The notes under the pieces are model-generated. The model was not told the origin of the DNA and did not search any database. It saw only the letters and a list, made by a program, of their open reading frames with translations. DNA of 10,472 nt. It comes from Synergistaceae bacterium (lineage in GTDB: Bacteria; Synergistota; Synergistia; Synergistales; Aminobacteriaceae). Made by a program: the position numbers and the translations under genes. The DNA is taken from the NCBI GenBank assembly GCA_017475805.1, contig JAFVEW010000132.1, positions 1 through 10,472 on the forward strand, given 5' to 3'. Below are positions 1-6,951 of this stretch, piece after piece (the first letter of the stretch is position 1; each line of letters starts with the position of its first letter).

Positions 1-37
1 AAAATTTTTATCGTTTTATTATTCATGTAAATTTATA

Positions 38-47
38 AAGGAGGTGA
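38..47 (+). promoter_or_regulatory. Strong ribosome binding site for the DUF4234-like gene
   Basis: AAGGAGGTGA, an almost full anti-16S match, ends four bases before the ATG at 52. It fixes that start. The 51 bases before the gene are AT-rich. An open frame from base 1 ends at TAA 28-30 and could be the tail of an upstream gene, but it is too short to judge. No convincing -35/-10 pair is visible. Confidence 0.8.
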
Positions 48-51
48 GATT

Positions 52-444
52 ATGAAAGAGGATCGCTCCCTACTGGTTCTTATTCTTTTATCCATATTTA
101 CGCTTGGAATTTATGCATTGTTTTTTTGGCATGGATACGCGAGAGATATGAACATTGTCTGCGCAGGAGATGGTAGAAAAACTCGTGGCATTATCGCTCA
201 AGTTGTGTTCACAATTTTCACTCTTGGTATTTATAATTTAATTTGGATATATGGAGCAGGTGATAGGATATTTTTTAACTGCACTAAGAAGAATATCCCT
301 AATACCGTAAGCGGAGGCAATCTCCTTTTGTGGTATATACTTGGATCTTTTATCGTTATTGGGCCATTTATAGGTGCGTATAAGTTAATCTCAGGACTAA
401 ACCAACTATGTATTGATTATAATCAGCGTGCCATAGAACATTAA
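52..444 (+). CDS. DUF4234-like small integral membrane protein
   Basis: This 130-residue protein is hydrophobic, with about three membrane segments (near residues 7-27, 46-68 and 90-115). It contains an internal duplication: SIFTLGIY at 14-21 and TIFTLGIY at 54-61, exactly 40 residues apart. Each copy is followed by aromatic residues and a charged stretch (RDMN, GDRI). The 'hydrophobic-TLGIY-aromatic' pattern is the hallmark of DUF4234 membrane proteins, whose function is unknown. The start is fixed by the strong Shine-Dalgarno sequence at 38-47. The gene stands alone on its strand and converges on the M15 peptidase gene; a long hairpin separates them. The family call rests on the repeated motif and is fairly safe; no biochemical role can be given. 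Confidence 0.75.
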   Translation: MKEDRSLLVLILLSIFTLGIYALFFWHGYARDMNIVCAGDGRKTRGIIAQVVFTIFTLGIYNLIWIYGAGDRIFFNCTKKNIPNTVSGGNLLLWYILGSFIVIGPFIGAYKLISGLNQLCIDYNQRAIEH

Positions 445-467
445 TTCCTTAACGACAAGCATAAACT

Positions 468-520
468 ATAAGAAAATAAGGATGAGGAATAAAAAACATT
501 CCTCATCCTTATTTTCTTAT
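468..520. terminator. Bidirectional terminator hairpin, 23-bp perfect stem
   Basis: Bases 468-490 and 498-520 are perfect reverse complements (23 bp) around a 7-base loop, AAAAAAC. The stem core is GGATGAGGAAT/ATTCCTCATCC, and the outer part of both arms is A/T-rich, giving T-rich 3' flanks in both directions. It sits between the convergent DUF4234-like and M15 genes, so it probably ends both transcripts. The stop codon of the M15 gene (517-519) lies inside one arm. Confidence 0.85.
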
Positions 521-1164
521 TTCTTAATTGCTTTTTCAAAGTGTTGATAATCTTTGACGTTTTTCCAGTCGCCGCCCCAGTCAAAGCCGTGCTGCTTGAA
601 AAGTTTGTAGCAAAGGTCGTCGTGAGTAATCTTATGCGGAAAATCTTTGCTTCTGTCGACGTATTCTCCGGCTGTAGCAGGTTCGATATTAATTTTGCCT
701 TCAACTTCTTTAACATAAGGATTGTAGAGAGTATTAATATCAACCGCGAGGCCGTAGCCGTGATTAGAAACTTTTTTAGTGTGCGATATAAACCTGAAAT
801 TAAAACTTGAAGAATTATTGTCGCGCATTGAAAGCTCATCATCGGCGTTATATTCGTCAACGAGTCTTATTTTTTCAATTTGATATTTAGCCTCGTAAAG
901 TTTCTGGAAAATATCGAGCAAATCTCCTGCGATTGCGGCATTGCAAATCATTTCGCCCTCATGAGTTTCTCCGTCAAAGCCGACGTGAAGAACATGCAAA
1001 TATCTTAAATCTTCTCGCGGAACGATGCAGTCGTCCTTGTAAGACTTGCCTTTGATACGCGCAAAAATAACGTCGTCAATTTCGCTTGCATAAAAATTTT
1101 CGTTCGCAAACGCAACAGAACACGCTAACATTAAAATTAAAACTGCAAAACTGAATCTAACCAT
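517..1164 (-). CDS. Secreted M15-family zinc D,D-/L,D-type peptidase (VanY/CwlK-like)
   Basis: This 215-residue protein has an N-terminal signal sequence: a hydrophobic core at about 5-18, with a likely signal peptidase I cut after AFA at 20. Cys15 makes a lipoprotein possible but less likely. The C-terminal half carries the M15 zinc-site pattern: SNHGYGLAVDIN at 133-144 gives the ligands His135 and Asp142, and WGGDW...DYQHFE gives His208, with Glu210 beside it. This arrangement matches the M15C/Peptidase_M15_4 group, which cleaves peptide stems of peptidoglycan. Expected site: periplasm or cell surface. The ATG at 1164 is preceded by TAAGGAGG at a good distance and lies inside the end of the upstream tannase-like gene, so the two genes overlap by 28 nt and are probably co-translated. 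The exact bond cleaved cannot be told from sequence. Confidence 0.85.
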   Translation of the reverse strand: MVRFSFAVLILMLACSVAFANENFYASEIDDVIFARIKGKSYKDDCIVPREDLRYLHVLHVGFDGETHEGEMICNAAIAGDLLDIFQKLYEAKYQIEKIRLVDEYNADDELSMRDNNSSSFNFRFISHTKKVSNHGYGLAVDINTLYNPYVKEVEGKINIEPATAGEYVDRSKDFPHKITHDDLCYKLFKQHGFDWGGDWKNVKDYQHFEKAIKK

Positions 1165-2765
1165 GTGAATGCCTCCTTAGCATCGTAATTTCCTGAATGT
1201 GGATAAAGCCATGCGAACTCAAAATTAAGATTTTTCACGCCGCTGCTGTTGAGAAGTTCATGATAAAAAACTGTCTCGAGAGCAAATGACGAATCTCTAT
1301 CTTTCATGCCCCAGCGAACATACCAGTTAGGCGCGATATTTACGTTTTTATCTTTCGTCAAATAATCAAACGGGCAAGTCATTTTAATTTGCTTTACAAG
1401 TTCTTGGCCTTCTAAAGTTTTCATAAAGTCGTCCCATTCAAGTCCTGTATCATCTTTGCCGACGGAATTTTTAACGGTGTCTTCGTTCCATGAAATAAAC
1501 TCAAACGGACAGTAAGGCTGCTCACGAGTCCCGAACAAATTATCTTCGTTTTGCTGCTGAGGTTCATAGAGACCTGAGTTGCTGAAGGCCGGAGCGATTT
1601 TTAATTTTGTGTTCATAGCAACAAAATATTTATGCTGCTCAAAATCATAAGTATATGAGCCGTCGTCATTAAGAACGAGCCAATTATTGCCGTGCCACTT
1701 TGAATTTTCGATGTCGGCTTTTATTTTAGCTATGCCAAATTCGCTGATGCTTTCTTCGATTTCATTTTTCATTAATCTTATAATTTCTTCGTTGAGATTT
1801 TCAGAAGTCAGCGGCGAGCCGTCTTTTCTAAATAATTTCAGAGAATCGACATAATCAGCGTATCTTGCTTTGAGAGCGTCAGAGCGTCTTAAAATATCTT
1901 CTTTTGAAGCGACGCTGTATTCTAAATTATTTTCGTCAAATAATTTTTTTCTCGTTTCATTATAAGTAAATTCATAAGCTGCGTCGGCGTTACCTAAATC
2001 AGTAATCGGGCAATAAGACATCGTAGCGAAAATATTATCACCGATTTCAGGATCATTAATAAAAATATCGCCGGATTTTGAGATGCCTGCTGCGCCTATT
2101 TCGTAAAGATATTCAAAAAAGTCGGGACTGTTGCCGCTTGCTGCAATTAATGCTGTCATAGCTCCGCCGCCGCTCGTGCCGTTCACTACGATTTTATCAG
2201 CGTCGATATTTTTCAAAAATTTTTTATTAGCGCGCAAATATCGAATAGCTGCTTTAGTGTCTGTAGCTGTAGCGGGCGAATGGCCTAAAAATTTCCCGTC
2301 TGTTGCTCCATTGCCTCTGCTTCTTGCGCCGTAAGACACTACAACGAAACCGCGTTTTAATGCCATTGCGCTGAATTGTTCTCGGCCTTTGCTTAAGTCG
2401 TCAACGTCGGGCGAAGTCTGATAATTTTTACCGTCTTTAATCGCGATCCCGTCTCTATCGCCTACAGTCGCGGCGTAATCGTCCATAAACCAGCCGCCGT
2501 TATTGACGACGAATAAGACCGGCGATTTTTTTGTCGCGTTTTCAGGAACGTAAATATTAATTAATTGATCTTCGGGTCTGTTAGGTTTGCTGACGTATGG
2601 AGCAACATAAAAGTCTACCTTTAATTTTTTGCCGTCGATTAAAGGCGTGATAGTCGTCTTTGTAGCCTCACCTGATTTAAGAGCCTTAGCTAAATCAATT
2701 TCAGCTGCGTAACATGACGACGCGAGCATCGAAAATATTAACGATAACGTCAAAATTTTTTTCAT
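1137..2765 (-). CDS. Exported subtype-B tannase-like alpha/beta-hydrolase (esterase)
   Basis: The protein has 542 residues and an N-terminal signal peptide (hydrophobic 4-16, possible cut after CYA at 20; Cys18 leaves a lipoprotein possible). The nucleophile elbow GTSGGGA places Ser198. Asp489 in GMKDRDSSFA and His523 in YPHSGNYD complete a serine-hydrolase triad. From memory of the Lactobacillus plantarum tannase, the same landmarks occur in the same order: an arginine-rich RGRG-like turn (RSRGNG at 148-153), GTSxGGA then ASGNS, SYCPITDLGNAD, NNLFG-like DNLFG, DRDxSFA and PHSGxYD. Tannases hydrolyse galloyl esters of plant polyphenols. This protein is longer than the roughly 470-residue reference because of the signal peptide and extra loops. 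Start: ATG with AAGGAGG ten bases upstream. First gene of an operon with the M15 peptidase. Tannase activity itself is inferred; another aromatic-ester substrate is possible. Confidence 0.8.
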   Translation of the reverse strand: MKKILTLSLIFSMLASSCYAAEIDLAKALKSGEATKTTITPLIDGKKLKVDFYVAPYVSKPNRPEDQLINIYVPENATKKSPVLFVVNNGGWFMDDYAATVGDRDGIAIKDGKNYQTSPDVDDLSKGREQFSAMALKRGFVVVSYGARSRGNGATDGKFLGHSPATATDTKAAIRYLRANKKFLKNIDADKIVVNGTSGGGAMTALIAASGNSPDFFEYLYEIGAAGISKSGDIFINDPEIGDNIFATMSYCPITDLGNADAAYEFTYNETRKKLFDENNLEYSVASKEDILRRSDALKARYADYVDSLKLFRKDGSPLTSENLNEEIIRLMKNEIEESISEFGIAKIKADIENSKWHGNNWLVLNDDGSYTYDFEQHKYFVAMNTKLKIAPAFSNSGLYEPQQQNEDNLFGTREQPYCPFEFISWNEDTVKNSVGKDDTGLEWDDFMKTLEGQELVKQIKMTCPFDYLTKDKNVNIAPNWYVRWGMKDRDSSFALETVFYHELLNSSGVKNLNFEFAWLYPHSGNYDAKEAFTWLDSVLQF

Positions 2766-2798
2766 GAAATAAAACCTCCTTAATTAAAAATTAAAAAT

Positions 2799-2807
2799 AT
2801 TTTAACA
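2799..2807 (-). promoter_or_regulatory. Candidate extended -10 promoter of the tannase/M15 operon
   Basis: On the minus strand this reads TGTTAAAAT, a TGn extended -10 with hexamer TAAAAT. It would start transcription near 2792 and give a leader of about 27 nt that includes the AAGGAGG site at 2775-2781. No good -35 hexamer lies at the expected distance, which extended -10 promoters can tolerate. No experimental support. Confidence 0.4.
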
Positions 2808-2872
2808 TTCAGCCTGTTGTAGAATATCCGTAAAAAATAAAAGCAGGAGAAAATTTTTAATTTTATTTAATA

Positions 2873-4330
2873 ATGGCCAAGAGCATAAAAAGAAATTACG
2901 TTTATAATTTAGCTTATCAAATTTTGACATTAATAACGCCTTTTATAACCACGCCGTACGTTACGCGAGTCTTATCACCGAATGCGATAGGACTTTCGAG
3001 TTTTGCTTTCTCTCTTTCTCAGACTTTTGGGCTTTTGGCCTCCGTAGGAATATTAATTTATGGACAGCGTGAAATTTCTTATGCTCAAGACGACCGACAA
3101 AAACGCACGCAAATCTTTTGGGAGCTTCAGATGCTTTCATTTGTGACATCGATAGTTTGGATAGCTCTTTATATGTTTGTCGTTGTTTTTTATATAAAGC
3201 ATGATTACGTTTTATTTTTAGTTTTTATCTTGCAAATTATTCCATTCAACAGTACTTTTTTATTTTACGCTATGGAAGAATTTGGGAAAATTATGGCATT
3301 GAGTTTTATTTTTAAGATTTTAGACATTTCTATTATCTTTATATTCATAAAAAGTGATGCGGATCTCCCGCTTTACGTCTTAGGCTCGATGTCAACTATG
3401 GTTTTGCCTAATCTTTTGATGTGGCTCGATGTCCATAAATACGTAGATTGGCCGGACTTGAAACTATTAAAAAGTTTGAAGCCTTTTCGCAACATAATGC
3501 TTATAATCTCGCTTTTTTTGCCGACTATATCATCTCAAATTTATTCTGTTTTAGATAAAATAATGCTGGGTTTTATAGCTCAAGGTGCAGCCGAAAATGG
3601 TTATTATGAATTAGCTTTGAGAATTTCAAAAATGCCGCTTATGGTCGTAGCGTCTCTCGGTATTGTCATAGTGCCGCGCATAGGTCATTTATATAAAGCA
3701 AACGAAGTTGAGACTCTTCAGGCTTATATCTACAGGAGTTTTAAGTTTGCATGGTTTGCGTCAGTTCCATTGTGTTTCGGCTTAATAGCTGTCTCTAATA
3801 ATTTCGTAGCTTGGTTTTTCGGAGGCGGTTATAGGAAAGTGTCGGATCTGTTGAAAATTTCGAGCTCACTACTGATAATCATCGGTCTTTCCAGTGTCAA
3901 TGGTCAATACTTTGTACCAACGGGGCAGCAAAATAAATATACAATCACTCTGGTTACGGGCGCGGTAGTTAACTTCTCGCTTAATATGTTTTTAATCCCG
4001 CGTTTTTATTCATACGGAGCATTAACAGCTTCGGTATTGGCAGAACTTGCGGTGCTGGCTTCGCAGCTTTATTTTTTGAGGAAAGAATTTAGCATCAGAA
4101 AAATAATTTCTGATGGATTTTCTTATCTTGCTGCAGGTTTTATCATGTTTGCAGCATTGCGGTCATTTAGTTATAAATTGCCGCTAAATCCGCTTGGAAC
4201 AGCAATAATGATTTTTTCTGGAGCATTAATTTATTTCGGAGTCCTCTTGATTTTACGCGACGAGTTCTTTATTTCATACTCTATGCGAACTATAAACTTC
4301 CTAAAAAGAAGAATAAAAATGCTTATATAG
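2873..4330 (+). CDS. Wzx-type flippase / polysaccharide biosynthesis membrane protein
   Basis: This is a 485-residue protein made almost entirely of membrane helices. Its N terminus has the pattern typical of Wzx/RfbX flippases: KRNYVYNLAYQILTLI, then PFITTPYVTRVLSPNAIG and a GQREI-like turn. Length and helix content fit the MATE/PST superfamily of lipid-linked oligosaccharide translocases, which move glycan repeat units across the inner membrane. A basic tail (FLKRRIK) ends the protein. No glycosyltransferase or polymerase gene is in the window, so the glycan cannot be named and the gene may be solitary. The frame has a stop at 2858 and no other start, so ATG 2873 is used even though no Shine-Dalgarno sequence lies at normal spacing; AGGAGA sits about 23 bases upstream. 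It converges on the antitoxin gene through a shared inverted repeat. Confidence 0.85.
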   Translation: MAKSIKRNYVYNLAYQILTLITPFITTPYVTRVLSPNAIGLSSFAFSLSQTFGLLASVGILIYGQREISYAQDDRQKRTQIFWELQMLSFVTSIVWIALYMFVVVFYIKHDYVLFLVFILQIIPFNSTFLFYAMEEFGKIMALSFIFKILDISIIFIFIKSDADLPLYVLGSMSTMVLPNLLMWLDVHKYVDWPDLKLLKSLKPFRNIMLIISLFLPTISSQIYSVLDKIMLGFIAQGAAENGYYELALRISKMPLMVVASLGIVIVPRIGHLYKANEVETLQAYIYRSFKFAWFASVPLCFGLIAVSNNFVAWFFGGGYRKVSDLLKISSSLLIIIGLSSVNGQYFVPTGQQNKYTITLVTGAVVNFSLNMFLIPRFYSYGALTASVLAELAVLASQLYFLRKEFSIRKIISDGFSYLAAGFIMFAALRSFSYKLPLNPLGTAIMIFSGALIYFGVLLILRDEFFISYSMRTINFLKRRIKMLI

Positions 4331-4374
4331 TAAAAACACTTTATTATTGATACAATAAAACGTTTTTACTATAT
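4325..4374. terminator. Symmetric inverted repeat between convergent genes, likely bidirectional terminator
   Basis: ATATAGTAAAAAC (4325-4337) pairs perfectly with GTTTTTACTATAT (4362-4374). After a 2x2 mismatch, TTTATT (4340-4345) pairs with AATAAA (4354-4359) around an 8-base loop. The stem has almost no G/C, so it is a weak classical terminator, but its position between two convergent genes suits that role. The flippase TAG (4328-4330) and the antitoxin TAG (minus strand, 4369-4371) lie in opposite arms. Confidence 0.6.
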
Positions 4375-4542
4375 CATTTCAGTATACTGTTCAGGTGAAA
4401 GAATGACCACTTCCGCTTCATTGTTTTTCATAACGACTTTTGACCCGTTAGCCTTAACATCTGTAAAAATTTTACCAGCAAGCCATCGATTAAATCGCAA
4501 AATAGGAACTGTTCCGTTAATAGCACTAATAACTGACTGCAT
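4369..4542 (-). CDS. Short orphan Phd/YefM-type antitoxin (57 aa)
   Basis: The frame runs from ATG 4542 to TAG 4369. The product matches the N-terminal DNA-binding fold of Phd/YefM antitoxins: a 'SVI...ILRFNRWLAGKIFTDVK' start, then KVVMKNNEAEVVILSP and EQY at 51-53. Related antitoxins show 'FNRG-A-KIF--VK' and 'VVMKNN-PE-VILSPEEY'. Those proteins usually run 25-40 residues further to bind the toxin; here the frame stops four residues after EQY, so the toxin-binding tail is missing. No toxin gene follows, because the next gene converges on it. A consensus-like promoter (4578-4606) precedes it, but no clear Shine-Dalgarno sequence does. It may be a functional solitary repressor or anti-addiction gene, or a remnant of a truncated toxin-antitoxin locus. 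Family call fairly firm; function inferred. Confidence 0.75.
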   Translation of the reverse strand: MQSVISAINGTVPILRFNRWLAGKIFTDVKANGSKVVMKNNEAEVVILSPEQYTEMI

Positions 4543-4577
4543 TAATAATCTTTTATTTTAATGGTATCGCTTTACAA

Positions 4578-4606
4578 AATATATCAATATAAAAATTGGT
4601 TGTCAA
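4578..4606 (-). promoter_or_regulatory. Sigma-70-type promoter of the antitoxin gene with a palindromic operator candidate
   Basis: On the minus strand, TTGACA (4601-4606) is followed by 17 bases and TATATT (4578-4583). This is a perfect -35 with a near-consensus -10, predicting a start near 4571 and a leader of about 29 nt. A short palindrome, TATATCAATATA (4580-4591, 5-bp arms around 2 bases), overlaps the -10 and is a natural place for Phd-like autorepression. The 78-base gap between the antitoxin and recombinase genes holds nothing else I recognise. Confidence 0.7.
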
Positions 4607-4620
4607 ACTGATAAATATAT

Positions 4621-5199
4621 CTATTCTTTTATGAGTTTTTGAACAGCGTTAGCTCTTGCTATAGTTGCTCGGCTTATGCCAGTCATGGCAACTACCTGCT
4701 TATACGAATGAGTTTTCAGCAGTTCAAGAGCGTGATTAATTTGCGCCCTTGAAAATTTTTTCGGACGACCGTCTCGGAAGTTAGGATTTTGACGGGCTAT
4801 AGCTTTGCCTTCCTGAGTTCGTTGTTTAATAATGTCCCGTTCAAATTCAGCGAACGACAGCATTATGTTTCGGATTAACTTTCCTGTTGGTGAATCGTCA
4901 ATTATCCCCATGTTCAAAACGTCGATAATCACGCCCTTATCGTTGAGTTTTTCAATTAGTTGAATGCCGTGCATAACGCTTCGTGCTATTCTGTAGAGCT
5001 TCGTAACAATGAGCGTATCACCTGACTGGATAATCTTCAAAAGTTTATCGAGTTCAGGTCTATTATTTTTTGAGCCGCTGAAAACATCCGAGAAAATCTT
5101 TTCTGCCCCAGCTTTTTTGAGAGAATTAATTTGAGCTTCGAGAGAATTTCCGTCCCTTGCCTGAGAGTTTGTGCTGACGCGAGCATAGCCAAAAATCAC
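4621..5199 (-). CDS. Small serine recombinase (resolvase/invertase family)
   Basis: The protein has 192 residues. The catalytic serine is Ser9 in YARVSTNSQ. The resolvase arginines follow in KLYRIARS (Arg70, Arg73), and the long E-helix region holds [16 protein letters not shown] (117-131, Arg121 and Arg127). A GRPKKF hinge near 144-149 leads to a helix-turn-helix (about 150-185, [19 protein letters not shown]) like that of Hin and gamma-delta resolvase. The size is usual for the small serine recombinases that resolve transposon cointegrates or invert DNA segments. The start is GTG at 5199, chosen because AGGAGG (5209-5214) sits nine bases upstream. It is followed by the orphan antitoxin on the same strand, and the ATPase gene diverges from it. 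No transposase or obvious invertible segment is in view, so whether it acts as resolvase or invertase is open. Confidence 0.9.
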   Translation of the reverse strand: MIFGYARVSTNSQARDGNSLEAQINSLKKAGAEKIFSDVFSGSKNNRPELDKLLKIIQSGDTLIVTKLYRIARSVMHGIQLIEKLNDKGVIIDVLNMGIIDDSPTGKLIRNIMLSFAEFERDIIKQRTQEGKAIARQNPNFRDGRPKKFSRAQINHALELLKTHSYKQVVAMTGISRATIARANAVQKLIKE

Positions 5200-5331
5200 T
5201 TGAAAAATCCTCCTACTTATGGTTAAAACTTATGAATATAGCTAAATGTAGATTTTACAACATAAAAATTTTTTATCCATAATCGCACACTTTTGAATTT
5301 GCGTTTTTTCCTTGAACCGCTTATTAAAATG

Positions 5332-5337
5332 TATAAT
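5332..5337 (+). promoter_or_regulatory. Candidate -10 box for the ATPase operon
   Basis: A perfect TATAAT lies 33 bases before the ATG at 5371. The best upstream match, TTGAAC (5312-5317), is only 14 bases away, so the -35 is poor. A palindrome, CTTAAAATTAAG (5341-5352), lies at the expected transcription start and could be an operator. Ribosome binding is by AGGGAG (5353-5358) or AGGA (5360-5363). Confidence 0.45.
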
Positions 5338-5370
5338 TATCTTAAAATTAAGAGGGAGTAGGAAAAGAAA

Positions 5371-6945
5371 ATGAAAGTTTTGCCGATAGGGGTTCAGGAT
5401 TTTGTTCAGTTAAGACAAGATGATTTGTTATACGTTGATAAAACAGCTAAATTGCTTGAACTTATTCAAAACGGTCGAAGATATTTTTTGTCGCGCCCAC
5501 GTCGTTTTGGAAAATCCCTGACACTTTCTACTCTCGAAGCTATGTTTAAGGGAGAATCGGAACTGTTCAAAGGGCTTAAAGCAGAAGAACGGGTCAAAAA
5601 ACAGACTGAGAATCCATCACCAGTTTTAAGATTTGATATGAGCGGATTGGGAAGTTATTCAAATGCCCAAGAATTAAATCTTTCTATAATGCGTAGGCTT
5701 AAGGATGTTGCTGAAGACAATGGGCTACTTATTGAAGATGAACGGACATGTGATGAATTATTGCGTAAGATCATTCGCTTATTACAAAAAGAATATGGTT
5801 TAGTTGTTATTCTTATAGACGAGTATGATAAGCCAATTCTTGATAATATAACGAATTTACAAAAAGCTAATGAAATGCGAGAAGTTCTTCGTTCATTTTA
5901 TACAATGATTAAGAGCTGTGGTAATTATTTACGTTTTGTCTTTATTACTGGGATTTCTAAATTCAGCAAAACAGGCGTATTTTCGGCGATGAATAACCTT
6001 TCGGATATTTCATTGGATCGTGAATATGGAGATATAACAGGTTATACGCAAGATGAACTGAAATTTTATTTTAGAGATTGGATTGACAGTGCTTCTCAAA
6101 AAATGGAAATCAGCCCCGATTCTTTGCTTGTACGTCTGAAAGATTATTATGACGGCTTTTCTTTTGATGGTTTTACGCGGCTATACAATCCTTTTTCAAT
6201 GATGCTATGCCTGAGCAAGGGGCGCTTAGATAATTACTGGTACACTTCCGGCTCGCCGTCTTTCATTGCTGAATATATGAAAGAACATAAAATTCAAAAT
6301 CCTGATAAATACCGTCATATTGAAGTGCCTTCGGAATTCGCTGACAGCCATGAAATAGAAACTGCAAAACCTGAAAGTTTCCTTTACCAAAGTGGCTATC
6401 TTACCATTGAAAAATTTGAGAACGGCGTAATAACGCTAGACTATCCTAATGAAGAAGTCAGAAAATCCATTGCCAGAATGTATCTTGATGAATTTTATCA
6501 TGTCAACGGATTTTTAACTCTTGGTAATCAAATTTGGCAGTTTTTGACCGCTGGTGATATTAATCAGGTTGTTGCTGTTTATAACATTGCAATCGCTGAT
6601 ATTCCGTATGAGGATTTTCCCAATCGGGATGAATTTTGGTACAGGTCATTATTTGTCATGTTGTTGCGTGGAGCTGGTTTTATTCCTTTTGCAGAAGTTC
6701 ATACGTATAAGGGGTGCTCAGATGCTGTCGTACAGTTTGAAAGGCAAATAGTAGTTTTGGAGTTTAAGTTTGCTGAGAAAAGTTCTGACGTTGACAAGAA
6801 AAAGAACGAAGGATTGAAACAAATGAAAGAAAAAGGCTACGCTGATAGTTATGATGCTGAAGGACGTAAAGTAATATCTGCTGTTGCCGTAGCTGATGAC
6901 GAAAATAGGAAAATTATTGCATATCCTCAAACAGAAAAGAGGTAA
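5371..6945 (+). CDS. AAA-ATPase-like / PD-(D/E)XK nuclease-domain protein
   Basis: The protein has 524 residues and the two-domain plan of the AAA-ATPase_like (PF09820) plus PDDEXK_9 (PF08011) family. The N terminus reads LPIGVQDFVQLRQDDLLYVDKT, the family signature. A P-loop variant, SRPRRFGKSLT, places Lys48 and Ser49. Walker B is VVILIDEYD (Asp150, Glu151), and FITGISKFS near 191-199 fits sensor 1. At the C terminus, a nuclease core has Asp451 (in GCSDAVV), then LEFKF with Glu464 and Lys466, and Gln484 in the next helix, so all key residues are kept. These proteins are abundant and multi-copy in anaerobes; their biological role is not established, though defence or mobile-element functions are suspected. 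It is the first gene of a pair with a 6-base gap to the next. Full length, with no sign of decay. Confidence 0.9.
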   Translation: MKVLPIGVQDFVQLRQDDLLYVDKTAKLLELIQNGRRYFLSRPRRFGKSLTLSTLEAMFKGESELFKGLKAEERVKKQTENPSPVLRFDMSGLGSYSNAQELNLSIMRRLKDVAEDNGLLIEDERTCDELLRKIIRLLQKEYGLVVILIDEYDKPILDNITNLQKANEMREVLRSFYTMIKSCGNYLRFVFITGISKFSKTGVFSAMNNLSDISLDREYGDITGYTQDELKFYFRDWIDSASQKMEISPDSLLVRLKDYYDGFSFDGFTRLYNPFSMMLCLSKGRLDNYWYTSGSPSFIAEYMKEHKIQNPDKYRHIEVPSEFADSHEIETAKPESFLYQSGYLTIEKFENGVITLDYPNEEVRKSIARMYLDEFYHVNGFLTLGNQIWQFLTAGDINQVVAVYNIAIADIPYEDFPNRDEFWYRSLFVMLLRGAGFIPFAEVHTYKGCSDAVVQFERQIVVLEFKFAEKSSDVDKKKNEGLKQMKEKGYADSYDAEGRKVISAVAVADDENRKIIAYPQTEKR

Positions 6946-6951
6946 CATAAT

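Noticed and set aside
441..860. Minus-strand open frame overlapping the M15 gene
   Set aside because: It overlaps the M15 gene in another frame. The M15 frame has signal peptide, zinc ligands and ribosome binding site; this one has none and is low-complexity.
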